Below, one piece after another: positions 28,319-41,611 of a stretch of DNA of 64,000 nucleotides (position 1 is its first letter; every line of letters begins with the position of its first letter). A model generated the notes under the pieces. It saw only the letters and a list, made by a program, of their open reading frames with translations. It had not been told where the DNA came from and ran no database searches. The position numbers and the translations under genes are program-made. Source of the stretch: Aphis gossypii (Eukaryota; Arthropoda; Insecta; Hemiptera; Aphididae); the NCBI RefSeq assembly GCF_020184175.1, contig NC_065531.1:68604604-68668603 (forward strand), in the 5' to 3' direction.

Positions 28319-28954
28319 CTGTAACTTCCATCCATGCACACCATTATTACTCTATCATGTTTTCGGTAAATATATCAGAATTAATTTCATAATTATAATT
28401 TATTACACGGTAATATAAAATAAATCTTAATTTTTCAGTGATGGATAAACTTTCTCCTCCTTACCAATGATTTTTGAAATAATTTTAATTTTTAATTATT
28501 ATTAATTAATATTAATAACAAAAAGTAACATTAGTATAGATTTATATTATTTATCAAAATATATTATTTGTTTATTATTCACAATTTTCAAATAACACTA
28601 ATGATCACTTCTATACATCGTAGGTCCTGGGAATCTTAATTATTACGAATTTATAGAAATTCATAAATCACTAATATAATTCATAGTAACTAAATAATAA
28701 TAATTTATGATTTTGAATAGTCATCATTCCAAATTAGAAAATTTTTGCCATTCTATGATATACGTTTAGTTTATTTTCAATTGACAATTTAATGTAATGT
28801 ATGTCATATAATAATCTATTATTGGACCTGAGATTATTATAATTTTGCTATTTATACCTAAAAAATCAGCAATCGTTATTTGCCAATTTAAAATCTTCAG
28901 AAAAATATGCTTCTTATTTTTTTTTTTTTTGATATATTATTCGTACAAGTATTT

Positions 28955-28988
28955 TTTATTTATTTATTTATTTATTTTTTTTTTTTTT
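28955..28988. repeat. (TTTA)n microsatellite with poly-T
   Basis: Repeated TTTA units run directly into a homopolymeric T tract. Simple-sequence repeat. Confidence 0.8.
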
Positions 28989-29831
28989 GTCAAAAATTAT
29001 AACTATCAACCAAATATTGAAATTTTTCAATCAAAATAATTTTCCTGGATGACATTATTAACAGAGTAAAATTTAAGTAGCAGTAGAAACGATACAATCG
29101 AATATACTGGTTGCCCTATACGCCTCCTCCAACTGATGCTTAGGTTTAAGTATTATTGCGCCTATTGTTTAAAAATAAATCAAGTTTTAGGTATTGTATT
29201 ATAATATTAATATAATATATGGTTGCCGGTTGGTAAATTAAAATTGTATTATACTATAAGTTATAATACGTAATTGCTAATATATTATACTATTATAGTA
29301 CCTATTACGTACAATTTATATTTCGCAGTGGTGAGTTCTCGATAATCCAATCCACGCGATGTTTGTTATCTTGCGGAATGGCGTATATATAAATCATAAA
29401 GTAATAAGTACATTTATAGGTTTGTTGTTCAAATAATATGTAGAAATCTCTGTAGGTATACTAAATCGATATAACGTGAACTTAATCGTGTAAACATTTA
29501 AAGAGAACACAAGTCACAGTATGTACTACCATGATAATATGCGATGCACGCGCGAGACTGCATCTCTCACAAATATCAGACTGACATAATAAAACGTAGT
29601 GTCTTAATATTATTGTTATATTATATATACGAATCGGAGGGGACGTTGTTTTGAGTGGATTTTGTATATTATTACTTAAATGATTTCAAACAGCATGCAG
29701 CAGACTTTTTTGTACATATACCAGTGGCTATACTTTAGATATCTATAATATACGAGAGCAATGTTGGACGCGCGCAAAGCCTGCTACAGCGATTTAACGA
29801 CTTGAAAACATTTTACATGTATACATATATA

Positions 29832-30482
29832 CAGGGTGATTTACCAAGCTTGTTTATTACCATTTTTCGTTTAATAATAGATTTATTCAAATTTAGGTTT
29901 TTTTTTTGGAATTTTTAAGTATATTTAAAGGCCATATTTTCCAAATTGTTGATATTTTCGTACTACTTAATGAATGTTTATAGTGATATAAACGTTTTTT
30001 TTTCATATGAGAATCTCTATAGTTTGTAAAAATATAAAATAGATTTAATGCTGGAGTTATAGTATTTATTATATTTGGATTATTTAAGCTCATATAATCA
30101 TTGATAGATCAAATATTAATTAGTAAAATTTTAAAATCGCCAAAGCCCCTATATATTCCTATCCCATTATTTACATGAACCTGATCTTTAGTGTATACAA
30201 ATTTAAATAACTCAAAAATCATTCATTCGAATTTGTGATATAATAATTTAATACGTCAATATTTTCGCATAAATAATCGGCTTAATAATTTAAAGTACAA
30301 AAGTAAGTTTTCATTTTAAAAATAAAAATGTGTAACCCCATAGGGTAATCCAAAAGTGGTATAAAAATCTCAAGAAATTGGAACTGTAGTATTTAAAAAT
30401 ATTTCAAAATTTTAAAACGTTAGATTTTGAATAACTGCATTATTGAAGAAAAATGGGTGAATGTGGTTGGTGAATACACCCT
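29832..30482. mobile_element. Inverted-repeat element, GTGATTTACCAAGC copy (651 bp)
   Basis: The left end is CAGGGTGATTTACCAAGCTT. The right end, read on the minus strand, is AGGGTGTATTCACCAACCAC then ATTCACCCATTTTTC. The outer 17 bases pair as imperfect inverted repeats. Flanks are TATATA on the left and ATATATA on the right, consistent with insertion at TA-rich targets. The interior AGGTTTTTTTTTTGGAATTT then TTAAGTATATTTAAA recalls the body of the copy at 864. No transposase frame. Confidence 0.55.
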
Positions 30483-33400
30483 ATATATAAGACGTTGTAA
30501 CGATTTCTATTACGTAATTTCTTTAGAAATAGAAGACGGACATCGTTACTGATGGTCACTAACGTAGTCATAGAAATAGGACATACTACGTGTTTTTCTT
30601 TTTAACTTTGGGTCTGTTAATAAATTTCGCATTAATTCAAAAATATATTTTTTTTTATTGTTATTGCATCTTTGAGAAAAAATAATTTATCCACTCAAAC
30701 CGTTAGATAGCGCTCGCATACCATTATATTACTAAAGTCCAGATATTTTAGAATGCGGAGAAAATATAATTTAAAGATTGATTAATATAATGATATTATA
30801 CTTATATATGTATTTGAAATACTTTAATATCCATCTATAAAATGTAATTGCTACCTAAATATATATAAAATTAACTCAAAGCCATATACTTATACAGTTA
30901 ATTATAATCGATAAATTATTGCTTTATTGTTTTTGCATAGAAAATGTTTAGAAAAAAAAAGAAAAAAATAACTTTAAACCCATTGGCCGTTACTATATGA
31001 TATATCTATAAAATAATTAATATTAAAATAATATGCGTATTAGCATTTGGCAGTTAAAAAAGAATCATACTCTTGTTCACATACTCTTGTACGTTTATTA
31101 AATTAAAAAAGAAATAACTTAGTTTTGTCTAAACCACTTTTTTGTTTACAGCTATCTAATATCAAATGTATAGGTTTATATATAGGTAGTTATATTAAAT
31201 TAAATAACAATTATTATTATTTTTATACTTATTTAAAAATTAACATGAAATATTAATGTTTATTTTAGCAGTATTATTATTATAAAATAAATCCAAAATT
31301 GATATAACATAATAATAAATTTATAACTTTTCACACTGTTGCAAGAGGTCAGAATGTTTTAAGTTATAACTAATTAATAATTATAAATACAACTTAGGAC
31401 TTTTAATAAGTAATACTATAATAACATGTTATTAAATTATAAAATGTTCATGTTTATATTTTTTACAATTTTTTTTTTTTACAATCAAAAATTTAATTAA
31501 GTGAATATTGGTTTGTTTACTGAATATATTTAGTTGTTATTGACCCATATCTATCATCTATGTTTGAAACTATGAATTAATAGCTTTATTTATATAATTA
31601 TTTAATAGGTTTTTTTTAATTGCATAAAAGGTATATATAGTATAATGTATATGTTATTTGTAAACAAATATGTAGAATTTTTGTCAGTGAACATAAATCA
31701 TAATGATCTAAAGCAAATATTATTTGGAATTTATTATCATTTTTATAATAGTGAAAAAAAAATTCAAATACCCTCGACAATAGCACAGGTATTGTACCTA
31801 GATAACTCATAATTTACCAAATTCAAATAGTATACATAATAAATTATAACCAATTATTTTTTAGTCAATCACATACATTTTGAAATCAATATTTATTATA
31901 ATTAAAGTAAACTCATATTTATTAGGTAAAAATAAATTATTTTTATAATGGTAGTATAATATGAACATGTTTAATTTTAACCTTAAATTATTTATATTTA
32001 TTATAGTTATATACATAATGTATACTCTTTTTAGTACCACTTTGATATTTTATATTTTATATACTTATGTTGAATTTAAAAGTATAAAAACTATTAATCA
32101 GTTATTATTATAGTATATTTCAATAATGAATCGTAAATTGAATCTCACTATTCATTTTTTAAAAGATATTATGACTTCACCGTATATATTTTAATACCCG
32201 TATAAGAAGTTAATGGTAGCATAAATCAACTTTGTGTAACTAACAGTGAGATAGCTTTTGAGCTTGAAATAAGATCTATTAACTAAAATGAATATAATGA
32301 TAAAAAGCTCTCACGAGAATTCCAAAGGTTATCTTTTTGTAAGAAAATATAAAAGAATTTTATGTAATTTCATCATTATTAATATGCATACTTTCTTATA
32401 TTTAATACAAACATAAGGCATGATTTCGCCATTGTACACTATAGCGCAAGAGCCAGGAGTAGGCACATATAATTAATAAATTTTATTTTATGTATTGTAA
32501 TTTAATATTATTATACACGCAGCTATACATAATATATAAATATTTTATAAAAAAAAACTGAAGAACTTTGAAAAAAAACTGTTGTAGGTAATAATTAGAT
32601 ATCCTCATAGCCAAGATAGCAATTATTATTTATTGACCACGGAGATAGTCATCATCCAATATCACTAAGAATATTGCTTCTTTTTTCTTTCTTTTTTTAT
32701 ATTGCTAATAAGTAATTTATTTTACTGTTGGTAATATACTTGGATAAATAAAATTAATTTTAACTAAAAAAATTGCATTTAAAAATATCATTATGAAATT
32801 AAAGTTTAATAATATACGTAAAAGTTAAAACGTATAATGTTCTTGAACTATAATAAAATAATAAATATTGTTATTAAAAAAAAAAAAAAATCGTCCAAAT
32901 TCAAACTTAAAATATTTATAAAAAAAAAATCATTCGTATTATACATTTTATTAGATTTTTTGTTTTGGTGTGAACAACTTATTAAGAACTTTGTGTTTAA
33001 TTTTTATAATTTAGCTAATTATTTTTATCTTCAGCTATAAAAATTGAGTACTTCATAAATTTTCAATAGCACAAATAATTTATAAATTTTCGTGAGTTTG
33101 GAAAATTTCCGTTAAAAATAATTTAAAATACTAATAAATTAATATTTGTTATCAATACTATTTGAATTGATTTTACTAAGACCTGATTATAAAAAGAAAA
33201 ATAATATTTAAAACTTACAAATTACACAATAATATTGTAGACTGTAGTATTTTTAATAGATAAAGTTATTTTGTACTATAGTATATTATTTTAGTTGTAT
33301 AGAAGTATAAAATTAGTACTTACTAGTATCTTACGATTTCATAAATTTGAACTTAGGTTATATATAATAATCTGAATAACCTTGTAAATATCTTATTAAA

Positions 33401-33577
33401 AATTGAATAATTATATCCAATTATAAAACATTATGAAAAGTTGGATTGTAAAATAGGACTGACTCATTAAGAATCTTTTTTTTTTTATTATTCATTAAAT
33501 CACTAACAGAACATGATTGATTTTATTCTACTGTCTACATTTAATACATTATTAAGTTCATAAATGTATAATTTCAC

Positions 33578-33705
33578 CTCTTCGTTTTCTGATTGTTCCC
33601 GGCTTTTTACATAATTTTCCAATCGTTCGTATTCTTCTCTTAAATTCCATATCTCCCTTTTCAGTTGTTCATTTTCCCGGCGTAACTTTTTTATGTAATT
33701 TTGAC
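33578..33705 (-). CDS. Exon 2: core of the coiled coil
   Basis: Encodes the rest of codon 55 (Gly) and residues 56-97. The acceptor is TTTTTTACAG|GTCAAAAT, with a good pyrimidine tract. The donor is GAAGAG|GTGAAA, phase 0. The translation runs QNYIKKLRRENEQLKREIW and then NLREEYERLENYVKSREQ. Leucine, isoleucine and tyrosine recur at a/d spacing among dense Lys/Arg/Glu, typical of a parallel dimeric coiled coil. This exon is too short to stand out as an open frame. It was found because its frame, phase and character continue exon 1 exactly. It sits alone between a 7.9-kb and a 5.3-kb intron. Homodimerisation or partner binding is the likely role. Confidence 0.85.
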
Positions 33706-35005
33706 CTGTAAAAAATGATTTATAAGTTGAATTTTATATTTCATTATAAAATTCTAAAACAAACTGTATACTTGAAAGCTTGAAATCATAATTAATATAT
33801 TATATTGCATGCATAACAGAGAAATGTTTTATATTTTTTTTATTAAATATTAAAATAATTATTGATACATAAAAACATTTAAAACATATTTCTTATATAA
33901 TAATATATTGTATAATAAAAACCATGTTTTTATCATTTCCAATGCTGTTGAGTTAAGATAAATTAGTTTTATATTTATTCATGTAGACTTTATTTTTCAG
34001 ATTTACTTTTTCAATAAAAATAGGTTTTTTTTAGTCAAATAATGTCCCACCAAATGTTAAAAGCAATATCGTCCACCAAAACAGCTGCTATATTATGTTT
34101 TCAGCTCATTCAAATAACAACCCACGCGAGAAACTATGTTTTTTTTTACAGACGATTGATTTTATTTTTAAATCACTTGTACATATTTTCAATTTTTTAT
34201 TTATAAAACGTGTTATTTCAACGATAAAATATACTATATGAGCATAAATAATAATATTTCTTTAGTCCGCAATGTTTTCGGAAAGTTAACTTTTTCGACA
34301 TATAAAAATAAATATTATAGGTAATATCAACATTTATTTGTTGTCACACGTATCAATACTTAAGTAGTACGTATAGTTGTAGGTAAAATGACGTATTATA
34401 TTATATTGTTTTATGAAAGTTTGTTTTTAATTTATAAGATATTTTTATATCAATTATGTTTAATAGCACTTTAAGAAACACTATGGAATACATTATCAAT
34501 ACACAAGATGTTATTGACTCTAAATATTTAATCAAATTGTGGTAATATACATAATAATATTAATATTATAAACTTCAAATTAAAGATTGTAATTATTTTA
34601 CTCACTGGTTAAAAAAATCGAATAGGCAAGCTATGCATATTGCATATAACCATGAACGCATTATAATATGTGTATACTGTAGAATCTAGGACGTTTCCCC
34701 CGTGCTTTTTCACCGCCGATACAATGGACGTTTCCTCCCCGAACGGGACAATTTTCCCCCGGACAAAAAATAAATGAACATTAGGCAATAATAATATAAA
34801 ATGCAAATAAATAAATGTATAAATAATTAAATTAATATATAAATATAATTGTGTATAAATGTACAGTTTACAAAATACAAAATATCATAACACTGTTGAT
34901 ATTAAAATAAAAAATTAAACAATGAAAATCAAAAATATGACGGAATATAATAAAACTATTGATAAAAAATAAGAAATAATATAATTATTGATCTATAAGT
35001 TAAAA

Positions 35006-35064
35006 TTTTTATTGAAGCACTTGAGTAGTTGAACGGCTCATCTGTAGATGAGCTTCAATAAAAA
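35006..35064. repeat. Central compound hairpin of the foldback element
   Basis: TTTTTATTGAAGC (35006-35018) pairs exactly with GCTTCAATAAAAA (35052-35064). Inside it, GCTCATCT (35036-35043) pairs exactly with AGATGAGC (35046-35053) around a 2-base loop. The two pairings overlap at two bases, so they are alternatives or form a bent cruciform. Confidence 0.75.
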
Positions 35065-35328
35065 GCAAAATATACTTGGACGATTAATTCGCACTAGTGT
35101 TGCAGATTTATTATTTCACCCTACCAAAATATTGTTTGTTTTATTAACAAATTGTGAAAAATGCTATACAAACTAAGAAAATGCATTAAAATCGTAAAAA
35201 TTTCTGTAAATTATCAATATCATATATTAAGATGATCGTATATTTCTGGTAAAACCAAAGTACCTGTTTTAAATTATTATGTAAAAATATATATAATATA
35301 TTGATTTGGGGAGAAAACGTCTCGGTCC

Positions 35329-35390
35329 GGGGGGGGGGGGGGTAAATGTCCAGTACCGCTAAAATTCCGGGGGGGGGAGGCACAGGGGGG
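35329..35390 (+). repeat. G runs (14, 9 and 6 G), G-quadruplex candidate
   Basis: Uninterrupted runs of 14 G (35329-35342) and 9 G (35369-35377), followed by GG and 6 G, lie on the plus strand within about 60 bases. This is exceptional in such A+T-rich DNA, and it lies in the right-hand motif cluster of the foldback element. Exact run length could be affected by sequencing error. Confidence 0.7.
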
Positions 35391-38300
35391 AACGTCTATA
35401 TACCATACTGTATTATACATTTTTATAATAATTTAATATCGTAATAAATATTAATATGTATATTTTTATTTTTCGTGTTTCTTGAGCGATATAAATTTAA
35501 TAACAACACGGTGTACACAGATCTGTCTACATTTATTATTTGGTTTGACCTAGTAGCCTCGAAATTATTATGTATGTATATTATATAGAGTGTGTAGGAA
35601 AGATTTATGTACGAGACAAATAATATAGTAGAATCGCATTATCTACTCATCCAACATTCAACGGCTTCTCTGCATTCTTTTTATTTAAATCGTCTAAAAA
35701 AGACTTTATATTCTATGTGATATGTTGCATAACTTTTTTGAAGACTATTAAATAACGCGGAATACTCAATACACGAACACTTTACCTAAAATAGGTTTTG
35801 GCACCACTGGTTAAACCTTAACTTCCCCATTGTAGAACTCGTATAGGTTAAACAAAGTCTATAGAATTATAGAGATACCTAATACCATGACCAGCGGTGT
35901 TTTAGAATCTTAGATATTTATAAATTAAATAAATTAGGTCAAGCCAACTTTAATAATAATATATTTCGTATCATATATTATTAAAATATTGTATTATATC
36001 CTCAGCAGATACGTAACTTTATTGGTGTGATTCATAACCAATATTTTATTCTGCTGGAATGTAGATGCATGAAGGATTATGTATTAACAATATTGTTATA
36101 ATTAAGGCGTTGTTGATGGAGTATATTAGTATATAATAAGAAATAGTTTATAGGATTTTTGGAACAATATGGTCATAAATTATAATTTATAGCTACCGTG
36201 CGGTGTTGATTAGACTATAATTATTATTATTTTAACAAGTTGAGTTTGTATATATTATTTTAATTTATTTGGATTTAATACGTGTGGATGTGCGCGACAG
36301 AATGTCAACGAATCGGTTTAAAGTTTTAATAAATACTATTTATAGTCAGCTTCACCGTGATATTCAATATTATCATGTTGGGTGTTGATACTTGATATTA
36401 TTTATACTGTGGGCTGTAGCATGTGTGGGGCTAATGTGCGCCTCTCGTATACGTATAATTGCGTATGAAAATATAACAATGTTATAGCGTTACGCTGTAC
36501 AATAGAAAACAAAATATTGAATATTTGAGTTGCGCAAGTGTTGTTTTGCTTATAAATTCGAATGCTTATATTTTGTCATATAACATTATCATATATGTAG
36601 CCACTTAGTATTACAAGTACAAATCTGCTGATAAATTGAGTCGTTGAAATAGTGTAATTTTGTATAGCTAGTCTGTGAAATATCGGATGAGTATAAAAAC
36701 TACAACACTAAAAACTAGTCATTAGAGCTTGAACTAGGGAGCCACTAAGATTGTTTCGAGATGTTTTTTTTTTTTGAATTATTATTTTTACTCGTCGACT
36801 CACCGAACCCATATAATGAAGTCTATCACTTGGACTTACACCCTCATATGGTTGGTATTATTTTTATACAATATGAAATATGAGTAGGTAATGCACAATT
36901 AATTTCACAAAAATACGCTAAGATAAATTTTCCAAAACAAATTAAACATTTTTGAACAACCGCATTAGTGCAGTAACGCAGCGTCAGGATTTTTTTCAGA
37001 GAGTGCAGGTAATCTTTAATATTCGATTACCGTAAAAGGAAAATGATGAAGAATTAATTTTCTAAATCAAAATAGAATTGCCAAACTTCACTCCTTATCT
37101 AAATCAAAATTATAAAATTATACTTGGATTTAAAAACGTTATTGTTCGTATTGCACCAAATACAATCATTCTAATATCGATATTATAAATATTTATTTTA
37201 GTTGATAACCATAAATGTGTGTGATGTGTGTCAATCGATTTAGTATTGCAGCAATACGACGTTAGTCAGATAGAAATGAACATAAATATACATATTTTTA
37301 TATTATTATTTTAAAATTGTAGCTTTTTTTTTTTGAAAAAAGTGCTCAACTTTATAACATTGTATATTCATTTTTAAAAATTGACATATTTTTAATTTTT
37401 AATTTCGTAGATTATTATAACTGATAATTATTTTAATAAAAACAACAAATTTTATGAGTAATAGCCACTATAGAGTTACATAGAACTCACGAATCTAATT
37501 CACTTCTCATCAGTCATCATCAAAGAATACTGGCCAACAAATGCAACACATCCAAGAAATACTTACAATAAGCTTTGATAAAAATACACTTAAGCACGGA
37601 AAATATTTTCTAGTCTATCCTCACCTCCAACATACACTTAACAAAGAAAAAGCCAAAAAGCCGAAGTAATATAATTATATTTCTATGTTATGTCAAATAT
37701 TATAAATAATTATAAATAACGTTGTTTTGTTTTTCCTGCATATCTAATTTAAAATCGGAGATTTTTGCAGCATTAATAGATCAATAATTAAAATAAATAA
37801 ATAAATGTTTGATATTAAAAATACACATTGATCTTTCGACCGTCGCCGGTGACTGATATTCTATAAAATAAGTTTCATGTTTTTATATTTTAAAATAATT
37901 TAAAAAAATTGCAATTTATTCCAACGAATCTAAAGATTATCTATATTTTTTAATTTCACTATACTTCTAGATTCTAGTATATAGATCTATACAGGAGGCC
38001 TAACTGGCTTGCCTCTCTTCAAAATATCAGATGACTATTTTTTTACGGATAAGGTTGAATCGTTTTAATTTAATATTTTTTAATTACATTTGGGACAGAA
38101 AAAGATAATATTCGAATAATACTAAAAAAAAGTGACGTCCATCAAGTTGACAGCATTTTCAACCCCATCTAGATCCATGCTCTATAATTATAATAATATT
38201 TTAATCATGAGTTAAGACTCGCAATTAGTACTGACGAAAAAGCTTTTATTTTTAAAAAACGCAATGAGATGTTCAGATAAATATTTAAATTTTTTCTATC

Positions 38301-39839
38301 ATGTATGTTTTTATTTGGTTTATAAATTAATTATTGTATGTTAACATTGTTAACATATTATATTAAAAGCAATAAAAGCTATATTATGTATTTCTGGATT
38401 CTATTATTATTATCACTATATAACATGTTTTTTTATGATTATTAATTTATACTTTATAGGTATTTAAATATTTTTGTAATTTCATATTAACTACCTATTA
38501 GGCGATTGATATATCATTTTTATCTTATTTATAATATTCAAAGTGCTTAATTTCTTTTAAATACCTTAATCGATTTAATAATACATTTTTAATGAATATG
38601 AAGAGACAAAAAATATACTATTGAACAAAATTCGATTTCTTTATAAGGGGTTACGATATTTCCCTCCTTTAAGAAAGCTGATATTACATCACTGACTGAG
38701 GGTGTCTTATCCCTCGCCGTACGTCCCTCGAAATCATATTTTTACGAGGATTTAATATTCGTATAGGGATTTGATCGGTGTTACGAGTATGCGTATGACA
38801 CATTTTTTAAATTATGTTTTATATTTTTTTGTCACGCCTTCATCGAAAGTATTTTTTTTTTTTTTTGTTGATATCGCAGTTGAAGCGTTGGAAAATTGCT
38901 TTTTCCACCCACTACAACGAATAGTTGGCGGTTGGAAGTGTATACTGTCCTAATCAGATAAATGTATATGAAAGTATCGATATGTTTTGTCTAACATAAC
39001 AAACTGGTATGTGGTTTTTTCCTATTCTATGTGAAACAGTTTGGTTAATGGCTAATTTTTACAGAGTTTAACAGTAACCCTGACAAATAAAATAACTGGT
39101 TCAAATTAATATTTTATTTTTAAATACAAAAATTAAAAATTTTAAATTTGATTACATTTTAGGAAACAATTTAAAATACCAAATATATTAATCTAATGTT
39201 TAGAAAAATTTGAATGCAAAAACGTTTACTAAAGTCAAGTAGCTTGTTTTTTATAATTTTTAAAAATATCAATATTTTTTTGGAGTAAATTAATTTGAAA
39301 CGTAATACATTTTTTCAATATATTATTTTTAAGAATATTCCAATATGAGCTAATCTAAAACATAATTTTTTCAGATTTTTCTGTTACACCAAAAGATGAA
39401 TTATCGTATCGATGAGGCGCTAATCTGGGGTATTTGAGAGGAGTAACAAAAATTATTATTCATGGCTCATTTGTAAAAGCAATATCAATCTGGGGAGAGA
39501 TGTTCAGTAGCCTAAGTTATTGACACCATGTGCAAACTATTGACGATTGGATGACTGGCGTCTATAACAAATGTATGTATGATATTTCCTTTTCATTTTA
39601 TAAAGTTTAACCTAAAATTGTATAAAAACTAGTAAATGAAACAATTATTAATTATTTCAATAGTTTAATACGTCTATTAAGTCAAATGTTAAGAATTTTA
39701 ACTTTTAAAGCTTACATAAAATTTAATTGCTAATTACTATATCAATTAAAATATAAGTAAACTGCTCATATAGATATACGTATTATAGATCATACAATTT
39801 TTGAAAAGCTTGAGTTAATATTCCAAAACTCAATCCCCT

Positions 39840-40620
39840 CCCCCGAATCGCGTACAGATGGGTGACTTGAAAATATCGACTAAAAACGTGTCCTCGATAA
39901 ATAAAATTTTCTCGCATGACATTGTTTTCCTTGGCCCTCGATCGCGGATGGCGCCGCACACGTCGCGCGCAACTGAAATAGCCGTCACTTGTCGCCCCCG
40001 GGCCACACAATCGACTGTTTTTTATACGGTGTGGCGCGTTAATTATTTTAATTTTCGACGACGGTGGTATTTACTGTCGTGTCACTGTCGACGATTACTC
40101 GTAAGCGGCGGGGGACATGAAAATGTCATTTGCTCGAGACACATGCGGGAGCGTGCGATGAGCATTTTGGCAAACGATCACACGCTTTTTTGCGGTTTAC
40201 ACAAATATAATATATTATTCGCAGAGCCCGCGACCAATCGACCAAACGCCATGCCGCCGCGGCCCAGCAAACGTCGCGTGACGCGAATTCGCACGTAGTA
40301 GTATATCGCCGTGGCATATTACCACAAAACACACGTCATCCGTCCGGAACTATGATAGTGCACCTGTACCATAATATTAATAATAATTGCAATCGGAGTA
40401 TGTGTGTTATTCGCGACGACCGCGACCGTGGTTCCGGGAAAACAACCGCTGTTTATATATATGAATATAACAGAATATTATACAATATCATAATATATTA
40501 TATATTTTGATGGCCGTGGCACATAAATTATTCGCAAGCAGTACGCAGTTAAAAGCGGTGTTGGCGGTCGTCGACGAGCGATCCGCGGTCTGTACGACCG
40601 ACTAAATACCTGCAGCTACC
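39840..40620. promoter_or_regulatory. G+C-rich island in intron 1
   Basis: CpG-containing, G+C-rich sequence, strongest at about 39930-40300 and 40530-40600, lies 1.2-1.9 kb downstream of exon 1 on the transcribed strand. Open frames on both strands (for example 39858-40298 plus) show no domain and read as composition effects. An intronic enhancer, an alternative first exon or a non-coding transcript are possible. Confidence 0.3.
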
Positions 40621-41611
40621 GACAATAATAGTATTGTGAAATACCGTCGTTCTGTACGATATTAATATTATTACCATATTATCATAATGTATATCGTGTA
40701 CTCCTAGTATTCGCGGATTATTTCATATTCATAACTATATTTATTATTCTTTTCATTTTTTTATCAATATAAGTGGAAGTCGTCGTATTTTATAAACTCA
40801 CGGTTTTAAACATATTTTAAATCGAGTATGACTTTCTATGCATAAAAAATCATTTCATATTTTATTATTCATCCTGTTATTTGCATAATTCTTTTTTATT
40901 TATATTTAATCATAATATTATATTGTGCGTTGCAATCGATGTTCTTATAATATTGCTATATTTTTGTTGATTTTATAATATAGTTCCAAGTATATTTTTA
41001 CATAATCATGGTTGGTTATAGGTGTATTCGCAAAATGATATCAATTATTTTCTCATACCTGTCTAATATACTTTTGTATTTTTGTAAACACTCAAATATC
41101 GGTTAACACATCTATACTTTCACGCTCATCTGTCAGTCAGTCGATTATTTATGCCTCGTATTTTTCATTGTTTCTCCACATACACTATATGTACATTGTA
41201 CATATCTACACATCGTTTGTAAACGAAAGTTCAACTTCGAATAACATACACGACATACCGTAGCTGTGACTTATGGTAATCGGTAAAGATACCCTTGGAA
41301 GAAATATCCACGGAAAAATACCCGGTAAAAACCTAACCTGTAATATCTATTTATTAATATGTATATACTATATAGTGTGTATATCGACTGCTGTCTACAG
41401 TATCAATCGCAATAGATAATAATATTTATATAAATTATATTAAAAGTCAATTTGTCCATTTCCTCTTACCACTGGAAAAATCACCCTACGGTGCTTCAAC
41501 GGTTCTGCCACTAAACTTAAGTACCTACTAACACAATGCTCTATCGTAATACGACATAATATTATTTTGGGCTCAGCCGCGATACACACAATTAATATAA
41601 TATCATAATAC

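Larger units (their letters stand above)
28319..33577 (-). other. Intron 2 (5.3 kb)
   Basis: Contains one 651-bp inverted-repeat element (29.83-30.48 kb) and a (TTTA)n/poly-T tract (about 28955-28988). The rest is A+T-rich spacer. No further exon is supported. Confidence 0.75.
34687..35397. mobile_element. Foldback-like element with inverted clusters of a GGACGTTTCCCC motif
   Basis: The left end carries three motif copies in one orientation: GGACGTTTCCCCCGTG, GGACGTTTCCTCCCCG and GGGACAATTTTCCCCCGG. The right end read on the minus strand carries three related copies: GACGTTCCCCCCTGTG, GGACATTTACCCCCC and GAGACGTTTTCTCCCC. The two clusters face each other. A compound hairpin (35006-35064) lies close to the midpoint. 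No coding frame is present. The arrangement resembles a non-autonomous transposon with repeated transposase-binding sites at both ends; the superfamily is unknown. Confidence 0.6.
33706..41611 (-). other. Intron 1 (7.9 kb)
   Basis: Holds the foldback element at 34.68-35.40 kb and a G+C-rich island at 39.84-40.62 kb. The remainder is A+T-rich spacer without a supported exon. Confidence 0.75.

Noticed and set aside
39858..40298. 146-residue plus-strand frame in the intron 1 island
   Set aside because: No recognisable domain, antisense frames equally open, best explained by low stop frequency in G+C-rich DNA.
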